A stretch of 38,902 bases of DNA, taken from Vulcanimicrobiota bacterium (GTDB lineage: Bacteria > Vulcanimicrobiota > Vulcanimicrobiia > Vulcanimicrobiales > Vulcanimicrobiaceae). Position numbers and translations under genes: made by a program. Numbering within the stretch: position 1 is the stretch's first letter; every line of letters begins with the position of its first letter. The notes below the pieces were generated by a model. That model worked only from the letters and a program-made list of their open reading frames with translations. It was not told the origin of the DNA and did not search any database. Positions 1 through 7,739 of the stretch are shown one piece after another. The stretch lies in the NCBI GenBank assembly GCA_027459845.1, contig DAIDGS010000156.1:1-38902 (forward strand), read 5' to 3'.

Positions 1-165
1 AACCTCGGCTCGCTGGGCGTGCTGCGCCGGTGCGGCTTTCGCGGCGACGGCCTTACCGCGCACGGTGCGACGGTCAACGGGCGCTCGGTCGACGTAGCGG
101 CGTTTTCACTCGCGCGCGAGCGCTGGGAGGACCTCACCCATCGTCGCTCGGCCATCGGATCGTGA
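1..165 (+). CDS. GNAT-family N-acetyltransferase, C-terminal fragment
   Basis: The first reading frame is open from base 1 to a TGA at 163-165, giving the last 54 residues of a protein whose start lies outside the window. The beginning (NLGSLGVLRRCGFRGDG) matches the C-terminal acetyl-CoA-binding part of GNAT acetyltransferases, where an N-x-x-S-x-x-V-L-x-x-x-G-F pattern is followed by a G/D-rich strand; near the end, SLARERWEDL resembles the usual final strand and W-x-x-L helix. Such enzymes often act on ribosomal-protein N-termini or small amines, but the substrate cannot be told from this fragment. Its end overlaps the convergent Nudix gene by 32 bases. Confidence 0.7.
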   Translation, partial: NLGSLGVLRRCGFRGDGLTAHGATVNGRSVDVAAFSLARERWEDLTHRRSAIGS

Positions 166-604
166 GGCCGGCCTCGGGATAGCCGGCGTAGCGCCCGGCC
201 AGCGTGGCGTTGACGTGCGCCAATAGCGGCTCGCGTACGACTGCGACCGCGATGCGCGCGGCTACGGCGTCGAGCGCGACCCACTCTACCGCGGCGACGT
301 GGTCGCCCCGCCCCGGAATCCGCAGCGTGCCGCTGACCTCGAGCGCGAACGTGACGTTGAGCACGTGCATGCCACCGGCGGCATCGACGCTCTCGCTGAC
401 GTAGAGCAGCGCGCCGACCTCGGCCCGCAAGCCGGTCTCCTCGCGCACCTCGCGCGCCAGCGTCTGCGCCAGCAGTTCGCCCGGGCGTTGGCGCCCGCCC
501 GGCAGACCCCACAGCGGCGCGGGGTGATTGGCGTAGCGCGAGGCCACCAACAGCAGCCGGTCGCCGCGCCGCGCCACGCCACTCGCGAGCACGATGCGCT
601 CCAT
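134..604 (-). CDS. Nudix hydrolase
   Basis: A 156-residue protein with a complete Nudix box: G37, E43, R51-E52, E55-E56 and G58 fit GX5EX7REUXEEXGU, which binds the divalent metal and the diphosphate. Family members hydrolyse nucleoside diphosphates linked to another moiety, such as damaged nucleotides, ADP-ribose or nucleotide sugars; the substrate cannot be read here. Length is typical for a single-domain cytosolic enzyme. I chose the ATG at 602-604 because the homologous region begins at once there; the frame stays open far upstream only because of high GC. It starts 4 bases after the upstream GT4 gene ends, so the two are probably cotranscribed, which may hint at nucleotide-sugar housekeeping (inference). 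Confidence 0.88.
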   Translation of the reverse strand: MERIVLASGVARRGDRLLLVASRYANHPAPLWGLPGGRQRPGELLAQTLAREVREETGLRAEVGALLYVSESVDAAGGMHVLNVTFALEVSGTLRIPGRGDHVAAVEWVALDAVAARIAVAVVREPLLAHVNATLAGRYAGYPEAGLTIRWPSDDG

Positions 605-608
605 CGCG

Positions 609-1781
609 TTAGCGCTCGGCGCCCGCGTAGATCGCACGCAGAGCCGCGATCGGTGCGGGACCGCGAGACCGAGCGGCGCTGGCGTACGCCTCGGCCGCCG
701 CCGCGCGCCAGCGCTGCGGGGCGTGCAGCGCGACGATCGCATCGGCCAGCGCCGCCACGTCGTCGCGCGCCACCGCGATCCCGCCGCGATCGATCCAGTC
801 CGCGATCCCGCCGACGCGAAAGGCCACCACCGGCCGTCCGCGCGCAAACGCTTCGATGCCGATCAAGCCGTACGGTTCCGACCAGCGCGACGGCACGGCG
901 ACGAGGCTGCACGCATCGATCGCCGCCCGCAGCGCGTCGGCGGGGAGCTTGCCGAGCGGACGTAGTGCCACGCCGAGCGCGCGCGCTTGCGCGCGTGCTT
1001 CAGCAAGATCGGGCCCCTCGCCGGCGACGTCGAGCCGGGGGCGCTGCGCCGGTGCGATGCGCGCCAACGCCGCGATCAGCGCGCGCAAGCCTTTCGAGGG
1101 CATGATGCGCCCCGCGAAGAGCACCGCGTCGGCCGTCGGGCGTCCGGACGGCGGATCGGCAAAGGCGGCGTCGTCCAGCGGCGGCACCATCACATGGATC
1201 CGTTCCGGCGCGCTGCCGTGCGCGCGCGCGAGGTGCGCCATCGCCTGCGAGAGTGCGACGACGGCGTCGGCTGCGGCGACCTGGCGCGCCACCGCGCGGC
1301 GTCGCGCGATCAGGCCCAGCGTGCGCGGACGCGGGCCGTACGCGCAACCGTGGACGAGTCCGTGAAAGGCGCAGGTCGTGCGCCCCATCGTAACCGTGCA
1401 GATTCCCGCGCCTTGCGGGTAGAGGCGATCGCCGTTCGGGCAGAACGGGCGATGGTCGTGCAGGTGGTAGACGACCCGCGGCGCGCGCCGTGCGGCGGCG
1501 AGCACGGCGGCATCGAGCACGTTGTGAACGGCGACGACCTCGGGTTCGAACGCCGCCAGCGTTGCGGCGACCTGTGCGCCGGCCCGGTCATCCGGCGCGT
1601 CGTGCTCGTCGCTCCACTCCACCGCCTCGGCCGGAACGCCGTAGGCGTCGGCCTGTGCGACGCTGCGCGCGATCACGCGCACGGCATCGCCGCGCGCGTG
1701 CAACGCCGGCAGCAGCGTGCGCAAGTAGCTCTCGGTCCCGCCTTCGGCGTCGACGCGCTCGCACAGCACCAGAACCTTCAT
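609..1781 (-). CDS. GT4-family glycosyltransferase (GT-B fold)
   Basis: A 390-residue retaining glycosyltransferase of the GT4 type. The N-terminal Rossmann domain starts MKVLVLCERVDAEGGTESYL with the acceptor-side GGTE motif. The C-terminal donor domain carries LFAGRIMPSKG near 221-231 and the EX7E motif E302-E310 (SEPYGLIGIE) that holds the nucleotide sugar. It probably builds surface polysaccharide or glycolipid at the inner membrane face. Around 107-146 an HDHRPFCPNG stretch is followed by further cysteines (C114, C128, C137, C146), a cluster that could bind metal and is seen in a subset of GT4 enzymes. The ATG at 1779-1781 overlaps the stop of the upstream GT4 gene by 4 bases (ATGA), so the two are translationally coupled. 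Donor and acceptor are unknown. Confidence 0.9.
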   Translation of the reverse strand: MKVLVLCERVDAEGGTESYLRTLLPALHARGDAVRVIARSVAQADAYGVPAEAVEWSDEHDAPDDRAGAQVAATLAAFEPEVVAVHNVLDAAVLAAARRAPRVVYHLHDHRPFCPNGDRLYPQGAGICTVTMGRTTCAFHGLVHGCAYGPRPRTLGLIARRRAVARQVAAADAVVALSQAMAHLARAHGSAPERIHVMVPPLDDAAFADPPSGRPTADAVLFAGRIMPSKGLRALIAALARIAPAQRPRLDVAGEGPDLAEARAQARALGVALRPLGKLPADALRAAIDACSLVAVPSRWSEPYGLIGIEAFARGRPVVAFRVGGIADWIDRGGIAVARDDVAALADAIVALHAPQRWRAAAAEAYASAARSRGPAPIAALRAIYAGAER

Positions 1782-2824
1782 CGCGCGACCGCGCGAAAGA
1801 GTTCGAAATGCGCGCGTGCGCTGGCGTCCCAGTCGAACTGGGCGGCGCGCGCCAACCCGGCCTGCCGCAAGCGTTCGCGCAGCGCGGCATCGCCGGCGAT
1901 TTCGCGCAGTGCCGTGCGCCACGCCGAACCGTCCTCGGCGTCGACGTAGCGCGCCGCGTCGCCGCCGACTTCCGGCAGGCAACTCATGCGCGCCGCCAGC
2001 ACCGGCGTTCCGCAGGCCATCGCTTCGAGCATCGGCATGCCGAAGGTCTCGTGCAGCGAGGGCAGCGTCAGTGCCAGCGCACCGCGATAGAGGTCCCGCA
2101 GCGGCTGGGCCGCGCCGATCTCCAAGTCGTCGCCGAGATTCCCCGCTGCGATCACGCCGGCAAGCGTCGGGACGTTGCGCCCTGCCACCACCAGCGGTGG
2201 GCCGTCGCCGCGCGGCCAGGCGGCGGCGTGCGCGCGGTGGAGCGCGGCGAAGTTCTTGCGCGGTTCGCTCTGCGGATCGCCGACGAAGAGAAAGTATTCG
2301 CCGGCCCCCAGGCCGGCCGGCAACGCCTGCGGCGTGCCCGGTGAAAAGCTGCGTTCGACGCCGTGGTGGATGACCACGATGCGCTCGGGAGCGATGCCCA
2401 AGACCGCTTCGAGTTCGCGTCGTCCGAACTCGGAGACGGCGATCACGCGCGTGGCCGAGCGCGCCGAGCGCAGAAACGGGGCTCGGTCGCGCGCGCCGCG
2501 GCGCGGATCGTCGGCCGGAAAGCGAAACGGCACCGCGTCGTGAATGGTCGCGACGCTCGGCGCGCGCGTCGCGACGAAGGTTCCGTTGGCGGGATGCCAG
2601 ACGACCTCCGCGCCACCGGCGCGCGCCGCAACGCGAAAGTTGTCGGCGCCGAGGGCGCGTTGGTAGGCCGACCGCATGCGCTGCGGAAAGAGCCCGGGCG
2701 CGAGCAACGTCAGGGTCAGGTCGTCGCGTTGGATCAACCGTCGCAGCACCGCGCGTGCGTAGCGCCCGATGCCGCGGGTGTCCTCCGCGACGACGCGAGC
2801 ATCCACCGCCAAGCGCAACGCCAT
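1778..2824 (-). CDS. GT4-family glycosyltransferase (mannosyltransferase-like)
   Basis: A 348-residue GT-B glycosyltransferase. Visible features are the N-terminal TRGIGRY loop (16-22), an IHD motif (H95-D96), the SEFGRRE segment (131-137) at the end of the first domain, VGDPQSEPRKNF (181-192) as the phosphate-binding region, and the EX7E pair E259-E267 (HETFGMPMLE) in the donor domain. The layout is that of GT4 enzymes such as mannosyltransferases of O-antigen and exopolysaccharide clusters; the actual sugar is unknown. It is the first gene of a minus-strand run with the next GT4 gene (4-base overlap) and the Nudix gene. The promoter must lie in the short gap shared with the divergent GT2-like gene. 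Confidence 0.9.
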   Translation of the reverse strand: MALRLAVDARVVAEDTRGIGRYARAVLRRLIQRDDLTLTLLAPGLFPQRMRSAYQRALGADNFRVAARAGGAEVVWHPANGTFVATRAPSVATIHDAVPFRFPADDPRRGARDRAPFLRSARSATRVIAVSEFGRRELEAVLGIAPERIVVIHHGVERSFSPGTPQALPAGLGAGEYFLFVGDPQSEPRKNFAALHRAHAAAWPRGDGPPLVVAGRNVPTLAGVIAAGNLGDDLEIGAAQPLRDLYRGALALTLPSLHETFGMPMLEAMACGTPVLAARMSCLPEVGGDAARYVDAEDGSAWRTALREIAGDAALRERLRQAGLARAAQFDWDASARAHFELFRAVAR

Positions 2825-2882
2825 CTGCCCGCGCTATTCCGGCGCAACGGTCGCACCCCTGCCCGGCGCTGCGTTCGCGTGC

Positions 2883-2888
2883 TATGAT
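2883..2888 (+). promoter_or_regulatory. Extended -10 promoter element of the GT2-like gene
   Basis: TATGAT preceded by TGC forms an extended -10 (TGnTATGAT), 4/6 bases identical to TATAAT plus the TG dinucleotide. It ends 7 bases before the ATG at 2896, so transcription would start at or next to that ATG and give a leaderless mRNA. No convincing -35 is seen, as expected for extended -10 promoters. The ATG codons at 2884 and 2887 lie inside the element and are less likely starts. No Shine-Dalgarno sequence precedes any of these codons. Confidence 0.5.
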
Positions 2889-2895
2889 GACGCGC

Positions 2896-3834
2896 ATGTC
2901 CACCGAACGTGCGCGGGTTGCCGCGCATCTGATTTTGGGCCCGCGCGAAGAGCCGTTCCTGGCGGCCTTGCTGGAGTCGCTCGCGCCGGTTGCGGACTGC
3001 GCGATCGTCAACGACAACGCCGGCGACCCGTCGCCGCACGCTGCGATTTTGGAAGACAGCGCGTTTGCGCGCCGCGGTGCGCTGCACCTCGACCGCGCGC
3101 CGTTCACCGGCTTTGCGGCCGCGCGCAATCGCTGCTTGGTGCTGCACGCGGCGCTCGATGCCGGTGCGTGGGTTGCGTTCGTCGATGCCGATGAAGTGCA
3201 CGGTCCGGCCGCGGTACGGATCGCCGCGAATCTCGCGCGCGTGCCGCGCGCGATCGACTGCGTCGACGGCTACACCTGGCATTTCTTTGCGTCGTTCGAC
3301 TACTATACGTCGATCGAGCGGCGCATGGCGTTCTTCCGCTTTCGCCCCGATCTGCGTTGGGAGGGCGACGTACACGAACGCTTGATCGGCACCGGCGGGC
3401 GCATCGCACTGCCGTACGTCTACGGGCACTACGGACATACGCTCGAACCGCGTCGCCACGCCGAGAAGGGCCGCCACTATTCGTCGCTTGGCGCGCCCGG
3501 CGCCGTGCTGCGCGCCGATCAACTCGACGATTTCGACGTGGCGGCATACTTTGCGCCGGAGTATCCGCGGTTGCTGCGCTTTCGCGGCCGTCACCCGGTC
3601 TGCGCCCGCGCGACGATCGCAGCGCTGCGTCCGCGGCTCGCGGCCGTGCACGCACTCACCGAGCAAATGGTGCGCGCGCAGCCGACGAGCGTCAAGCTGC
3701 GCAATCGCGTGCGCGCCGCCAACTACGCCCTGCGCTGGCGCGGCCGGGCGCTCGATCCGCGCGCGTTGGCGCTGCTGCGCGGCGGCGCCGAACCCGCCGG
3801 CTCGAACCACATCTTAACCGAGCCCGCGCCCTGA
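2896..3834 (+). CDS. GT2-like glycosyltransferase
   Basis: A 312-residue protein with a GT-A fold signature: the first strand and turn at about 36-45 (AIVNDNAGDP), the AAARNRC helix (75-80), and the metal-binding DxD motif D97-A98-D99 in WVAFVDADE. The following region (DGYTWHFF, RRMAFFRF, WEGDVHERL) resembles the SunS/WaaE-like GT2 enzymes that often carry a C-terminal helical or TPR part, here a basic helical tail from about 235. It should transfer a sugar from a nucleotide donor in the cytosol; donor and acceptor cannot be told. It is transcribed divergently from the two GT4 genes and probably belongs to the same surface-glycan locus. I chose ATG 2896 because a -10 element overlaps the two earlier ATGs. 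Confidence 0.82.
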   Translation: MSTERARVAAHLILGPREEPFLAALLESLAPVADCAIVNDNAGDPSPHAAILEDSAFARRGALHLDRAPFTGFAAARNRCLVLHAALDAGAWVAFVDADEVHGPAAVRIAANLARVPRAIDCVDGYTWHFFASFDYYTSIERRMAFFRFRPDLRWEGDVHERLIGTGGRIALPYVYGHYGHTLEPRRHAEKGRHYSSLGAPGAVLRADQLDDFDVAAYFAPEYPRLLRFRGRHPVCARATIAALRPRLAAVHALTEQMVRAQPTSVKLRNRVRAANYALRWRGRALDPRALALLRGGAEPAGSNHILTEPAP

Positions 3835-3875
3835 GAGCGGGACATCCGCCGGCGTCATCGCGTAGAAGGAAACAG

Positions 3876-6164
3876 ATGCCTCGATTCGGTCTCTGCGTGC
3901 GCGCCGGCCGGCTGGCGCTGGTCGCGCTGGCCCTGCTGCCGATCGCCTGCGCGCACGCGGGCGCGCTGCCGGGCGCGCTCGCGCCGGGCGCTGGGGTGAG
4001 CCGCGCGCCGGCGGTCGGGCGCGATCTTGGGCCGCGGGCAGCCACGGCACCGGTGCGCGTGAGCGTGGCGCTCGCGTGGCGCCACCCGCGCCGTCTGGCC
4101 GCGCTGCTGCGGGCGATCGCCGACCCGCGCTCGGGCGAGTACCGCCGCTTTCTCACGCCCGCGCAGTTCGTTGCACGGTTCGCGCCGCGCGCGCGCGCGC
4201 AAGCCCGGGTGCTGGCGGTGCTGCGTGCCGCCGGACTGCACGTCGAGCGCACCTACCCGGATCGTTCGCTGATCGACGCGCGCGCGTCGAGCCGCCGAGT
4301 CGCGCGGCTCTTTCACACCCGCATCGACGACTTCGCGCAGCCCGGCTACACCACGCGCTACGCGGCCGTTGGCCGGATCGTGGTGCCGCGCGCGCTGGCC
4401 GGCATCGTGCGCGCCGTCGCGATCGACGATCGCATCTATGCCGTCGCGAGCGTGCGCGCGCCGCGCAACCACGTGCAGAATCCGGGCTTCGAAGGCGGCA
4501 TGGCCGGCTGGAAGTGGTGCGGCAGCGCGCCGGTCGCGATCGTGCGCCTCCATCCGCACGGCGGCAAGTTCGACGCGCGCACCGGCTCGCGCGGGAGCGC
4601 GCAGGTGACCGGCTGGTCGGCGATCTGTCAGCGCGTCCGCATTCCGCCGGCGGCGCGCTTGCGCGCGTGGCTGTGGGACGTCACCAACCAGCGCCGTATG
4701 ACCGACGGCTTTCAAGCGGTTGGCCTGATGAGCCGGCCCGGAAAGATCGTTGCCCTGCTCTACAAGGGCATCGTCAACCGCCGTGCGTGGCGGCTTGCGC
4801 GTTTCGATTTGGCGCGCTTTGCCGGTCGCGATCTCTATCTGTTCTTCGGCGTCTACGGTCGCGGCAAGCCGCACCTCTATGCAACGCAGTTCGTCGACGA
4901 CGTGACGCTGACCGGTGCGACGCCGTCGCCGAGCCCATCGCCCAGTCCGACGCCGACCGCGGCACCCAGCGGGTCGCCGACGGCGTCGCCGAGCAGCAGT
5001 CCGACCGGCAGTCCGACCGCGACGCCGACCGCCACGCCGACGCCGGTCGGGCCCGGGAGCGGCGTGCCGCTGGCCGGCCCCACCTTCGGCCCCAACGGCG
5101 GCTGGGCGGCACGCGGCGTCGCCGACGGACTCGATCTGCCGGTGCAACACGGCTACGACGGGCGCGGCACCACCGTCGGCGTGCTCACCTTCTCGGCACC
5201 GAGCGCGGCCGACTTGGCGGCGGCGCTCGCCTACAACGGCATCACGCGAAGCGGAACGTTCGCGCAGGTTCACGTCGCCGGCGGCCCCGGCAGCGGCGAT
5301 CCGACCGAAGCGACGCTCGACGTCGAAACGGTCGAGTCGCTGGCGCCCGGTGCCGACGTGATCGCCTACGAGTTGCCGAACCTCGACAATCAGTCGATCG
5401 TCGACGGCTTTGCCGCGATCGTCAACGCGGCTAAGGCCGCCGTAGCGATCGTACCGTTCGGTGAGTGCGACGCCACCGATACCGGTGGCCTCGACGCCGA
5501 AACCGAGGCCTACGCGCAGGAGGCCGCGGCCATTGGCATGACCTTTGTGGCCGCCGCCGGCGACGACGGCTCGGCCTGTTACGACGGCAGCAACACCGCG
5601 ACGATCGGTCCGTTCGCCCCGGCCAGCGATCCCGACGTCACGGCCGCCGGCGGCAGCGACTCCGAGCCGAGCGGCGCGCTCGCGAACCCGGCGGTGTGGA
5701 ACTCGAGCACCGGCAGCAGCGGCGTCGGTGCCGGCGGCGGCGGTATTTCGGCCTACTGGGCGCTGCCGGCCTATCAAACCGGTGTCGCCGGTTCGCCTGC
5801 ATCGCTGCAGTTCCGCAACGTTCCCGACCTCGCGCTGCCGGCGGTCGATGCCGACACCTTCGTCGGCGGGACCAGCGAGAATCTCTCCGGTACGTCGTGG
5901 TCGGCGTCGATACTCGGCGCGCTCTTCGCGCAGGCGGTCGAGATCTGCGGCAAGCTCGGGAGTGTCAACGCCGCGGTCTACCCCGCCGCCGCGCAGTCCG
6001 GCGTGCTCACCGACGTGACGCAGGGAACCAACGCACTCTCGGGTCGCAGCGGCTACGCCGCCGCGGTCGGTTACGACGACGCCAGCGGACTCGGGATTCC
6101 GCGCGGGATGCCGTTCGCCGCCGCGCTGTGCGGGCGCACGACCGGACTGCTGCGCCGCCGCTGA
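3876..6164 (+). CDS. Secreted S53 (sedolisin/kumamolisin-type) serine-carboxyl peptidase with inserted module
   Basis: A 762-residue preproenzyme. Residues 1-28 are a Sec signal peptide; 55-195 form the pro-kumamolisin activation domain; 199-347 form an extra NPGFEGG...W module like a carbohydrate-binding jelly roll; 348-395 are a Pro/Ser/Thr linker; 403-750 are the catalytic domain. The Ser-Glu-Asp machinery is present: E478 and D482 in EATLD, oxyanion D563 in AGDDGSA, and nucleophile S674 in SGTSWS. The calcium-site region near DVTQG and VGYDDASGLG is also kept, so the enzyme should be active, most likely outside the cell at acidic pH (family knowledge). An AGAAGGA ribosome site lies just before ATG 3876. 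The module between propeptide and catalytic domain is unusual, since classical sedolisins join the two directly. Substrate unknown. Confidence 0.93.
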   Translation: MPRFGLCVRAGRLALVALALLPIACAHAGALPGALAPGAGVSRAPAVGRDLGPRAATAPVRVSVALAWRHPRRLAALLRAIADPRSGEYRRFLTPAQFVARFAPRARAQARVLAVLRAAGLHVERTYPDRSLIDARASSRRVARLFHTRIDDFAQPGYTTRYAAVGRIVVPRALAGIVRAVAIDDRIYAVASVRAPRNHVQNPGFEGGMAGWKWCGSAPVAIVRLHPHGGKFDARTGSRGSAQVTGWSAICQRVRIPPAARLRAWLWDVTNQRRMTDGFQAVGLMSRPGKIVALLYKGIVNRRAWRLARFDLARFAGRDLYLFFGVYGRGKPHLYATQFVDDVTLTGATPSPSPSPSPTPTAAPSGSPTASPSSSPTGSPTATPTATPTPVGPGSGVPLAGPTFGPNGGWAARGVADGLDLPVQHGYDGRGTTVGVLTFSAPSAADLAAALAYNGITRSGTFAQVHVAGGPGSGDPTEATLDVETVESLAPGADVIAYELPNLDNQSIVDGFAAIVNAAKAAVAIVPFGECDATDTGGLDAETEAYAQEAAAIGMTFVAAAGDDGSACYDGSNTATIGPFAPASDPDVTAAGGSDSEPSGALANPAVWNSSTGSSGVGAGGGGISAYWALPAYQTGVAGSPASLQFRNVPDLALPAVDADTFVGGTSENLSGTSWSASILGALFAQAVEICGKLGSVNAAVYPAAAQSGVLTDVTQGTNALSGRSGYAAAVGYDDASGLGIPRGMPFAAALCGRTTGLLRRR
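4918..5047 (+). repeat. Degenerate repeat encoding a Pro/Ser/Thr-rich linker
   Basis: The sequence cycles through short units such as ccgtcgccgag, ccgaccgcgacg and agtccgaccggc, encoding alternating SP, TP and ATP units (residues about 349-391 of the S53 peptidase). It is a flexible interdomain linker of the kind found between catalytic and binding modules. The low-complexity DNA may vary in length between strains. Confidence 0.75.
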
Positions 6165-6171
6165 CGCGGCG

Positions 6172-7671
6172 TTATTCGGCGGCCATCGCCAACTCGGCCG
6201 GCGGCGGCGCGCCGCGCGTGCGCTGCATCAAAAAGAGCAACGGCGCCGAAAGCACGAAGACGATCGCGGTGAATCGGAAGAGGTAGTCGTACGAAATCAT
6301 CGCCGACTGCTGCGCCACCATCTGCGTGAGCGCGCCGATCGAATAGCCGTGCGTCTTGGTGACGCCGCCGGCCAGCACGTTCCACGCGATCGCCATCTCG
6401 CGCGTCTGCAGCGTCGTCAAAATGGCGATCCCGAAACTGCCGCCGAGATTGCGCAGCAGGGTGTACAGGCCGGTCGCACCGGCCATCTCGCCGATCGGAA
6501 TGCTGCCCAGCGAAATCGTCGAGAGCGGAACGAATAGGAACCCGAGCGCAAAGCCTTGGAGCACGCGCGGCCAAAAGACGTCCCAGTAGCCGGCTTGGAC
6601 GTTGAGGTCGCCGAGCATCCAGGTCGATATCGCGAAGATCGCCATCCCGATCGCAATCCAAATGCGCCCGTCGATGCGGTTGAGCATTCGTCCGACCAGC
6701 AGCATCGAAACGGCGGTTGCGAGCGCGCCCGGCATCAGCGCGAGACCGGTATCGAATGCGGTAAAACCCAGCATTTGCTGGAAGAACAGCGGCAAGATCA
6801 GCGCGGTTCCGAACAGCCCGAATCCCATGATGATGCCCAACGTCGTGCCGACCGTGAACGAGCGGTGCTTGAAGACGCGCAGATCGACGATCGGGTGGCG
6901 GTCGCGCAGTGCCTTGGTCACGAACAACGTCAAGCTCACGACCGCGACGGTGGTGAGGATCACGATCGTCGAGGACGAGAACCAGTCGTCGCGCTGACCG
7001 CGCGCCAGTACGTACTGCAACGAGGCCAGCCCGGCGGTCAGCAGCCCCAGTCCGATCCAGTCGAAACTGCCCTCGTGCGCCTTGATGTACTTCGGGTTGG
7101 GGATGAAGGCGATCGTCATCAACAGCGCCACGATCCCGATCGGTACGTTGATGAAGAAGATCAGCGGCCAACTCGCGTTGTCGATGATCCACCCGCCCAG
7201 CGCCGGACCGATCGCTGGCCCGACCATCGCCCCCATGCCGAAGATCGCCATCGCCGCGCCGCGCTTCTCGTGCGGGAACGTTTCGAACAGGATCGCCTGC
7301 GCGGTCGGCTGCAGCGCACCGCCGCCCAGCCCCTGAATCACGCGGTAGAGGATCAAAACGTCGATCGAGTGCGCGGTGCCGCACATAAAGGATGCCACCG
7401 TGAACAGCGCCAGCGACGCACCGTAGAACAGCTTGCGTCCGAGCAGCGCGGTCAGCCAGCCGTTGAGCGGCATGACGCAGACGTTGGCCAGAATGTAGCC
7501 GGTTGCGACCCACGAGACCTCGTCGATCGAGGCGCCGAGGTTGCCCCCGATCGTGTCCAGCGCGACGTTCACGATGGTCGTGTCGATAATCGCCATGATC
7601 AGCCCGAGCATCACCGTAATGGTGATCAGGGCGATCGGTCCCTCGGCCTGATGCGGGCGCGGCGCAGTCAT
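6172..7671 (-). CDS. DHA2-family MFS drug exporter (EmrB/QacA type)
   Basis: A 499-residue integral membrane protein with about 14 hydrophobic helices. D30 in the first helix (MAIIDTTIVNVAL) is typical of proton-driven DHA2 exporters. Motif A is at 71-80 (GWLTALLGRK), motif B begins at R110 (RVIQGLGGG), and antiporter motif C is at 151-160 (GPAIGPALGG). Members export lipophilic drugs, dyes or endogenous metabolites by proton antiport. No EmrA-like adaptor gene adjoins it, so it either works alone or uses a partner elsewhere. Its stop faces the S53 gene stop 7 bases away. An inverted repeat 13 bases upstream of the start is a possible operator. Confidence 0.93.
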   Translation of the reverse strand: MTAPRPHQAEGPIALITITVMLGLIMAIIDTTIVNVALDTIGGNLGASIDEVSWVATGYILANVCVMPLNGWLTALLGRKLFYGASLALFTVASFMCGTAHSIDVLILYRVIQGLGGGALQPTAQAILFETFPHEKRGAAMAIFGMGAMVGPAIGPALGGWIIDNASWPLIFFINVPIGIVALLMTIAFIPNPKYIKAHEGSFDWIGLGLLTAGLASLQYVLARGQRDDWFSSSTIVILTTVAVVSLTLFVTKALRDRHPIVDLRVFKHRSFTVGTTLGIIMGFGLFGTALILPLFFQQMLGFTAFDTGLALMPGALATAVSMLLVGRMLNRIDGRIWIAIGMAIFAISTWMLGDLNVQAGYWDVFWPRVLQGFALGFLFVPLSTISLGSIPIGEMAGATGLYTLLRNLGGSFGIAILTTLQTREMAIAWNVLAGGVTKTHGYSIGALTQMVAQQSAMISYDYLFRFTAIVFVLSAPLLFLMQRTRGAPPPAELAMAAE

Positions 7672-7683
7672 TCGAAAGTCGTT

Positions 7684-7707
7684 AACCGGCTAAGCATCTC
7701 GCCGGTT
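7684..7707. promoter_or_regulatory. Inverted repeat between the ferritin-like and MFS genes
   Basis: AACCGGC, a 10-base spacer, then GCCGGTT form a perfect 7-base inverted repeat ending 13 bases from the MFS start codon and 33 bases beyond the ferritin-like stop. Position and size fit an operator for a TetR/MarR-type regulator or a transcript-end hairpin for the upstream gene. There is no T-tract after it on the minus strand, so I lean slightly to an operator. No regulator gene adjoins. Confidence 0.4.
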
Positions 7708-7739
7708 GCAGGCTGCGGACAGTGGGTGCGGCACCGCGC

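Noticed and set aside
4918-5047. CRISPR-like or satellite repeat
   Set aside because: Units are short, in frame and encode a Pro/Ser/Thr linker within a clear peptidase gene.
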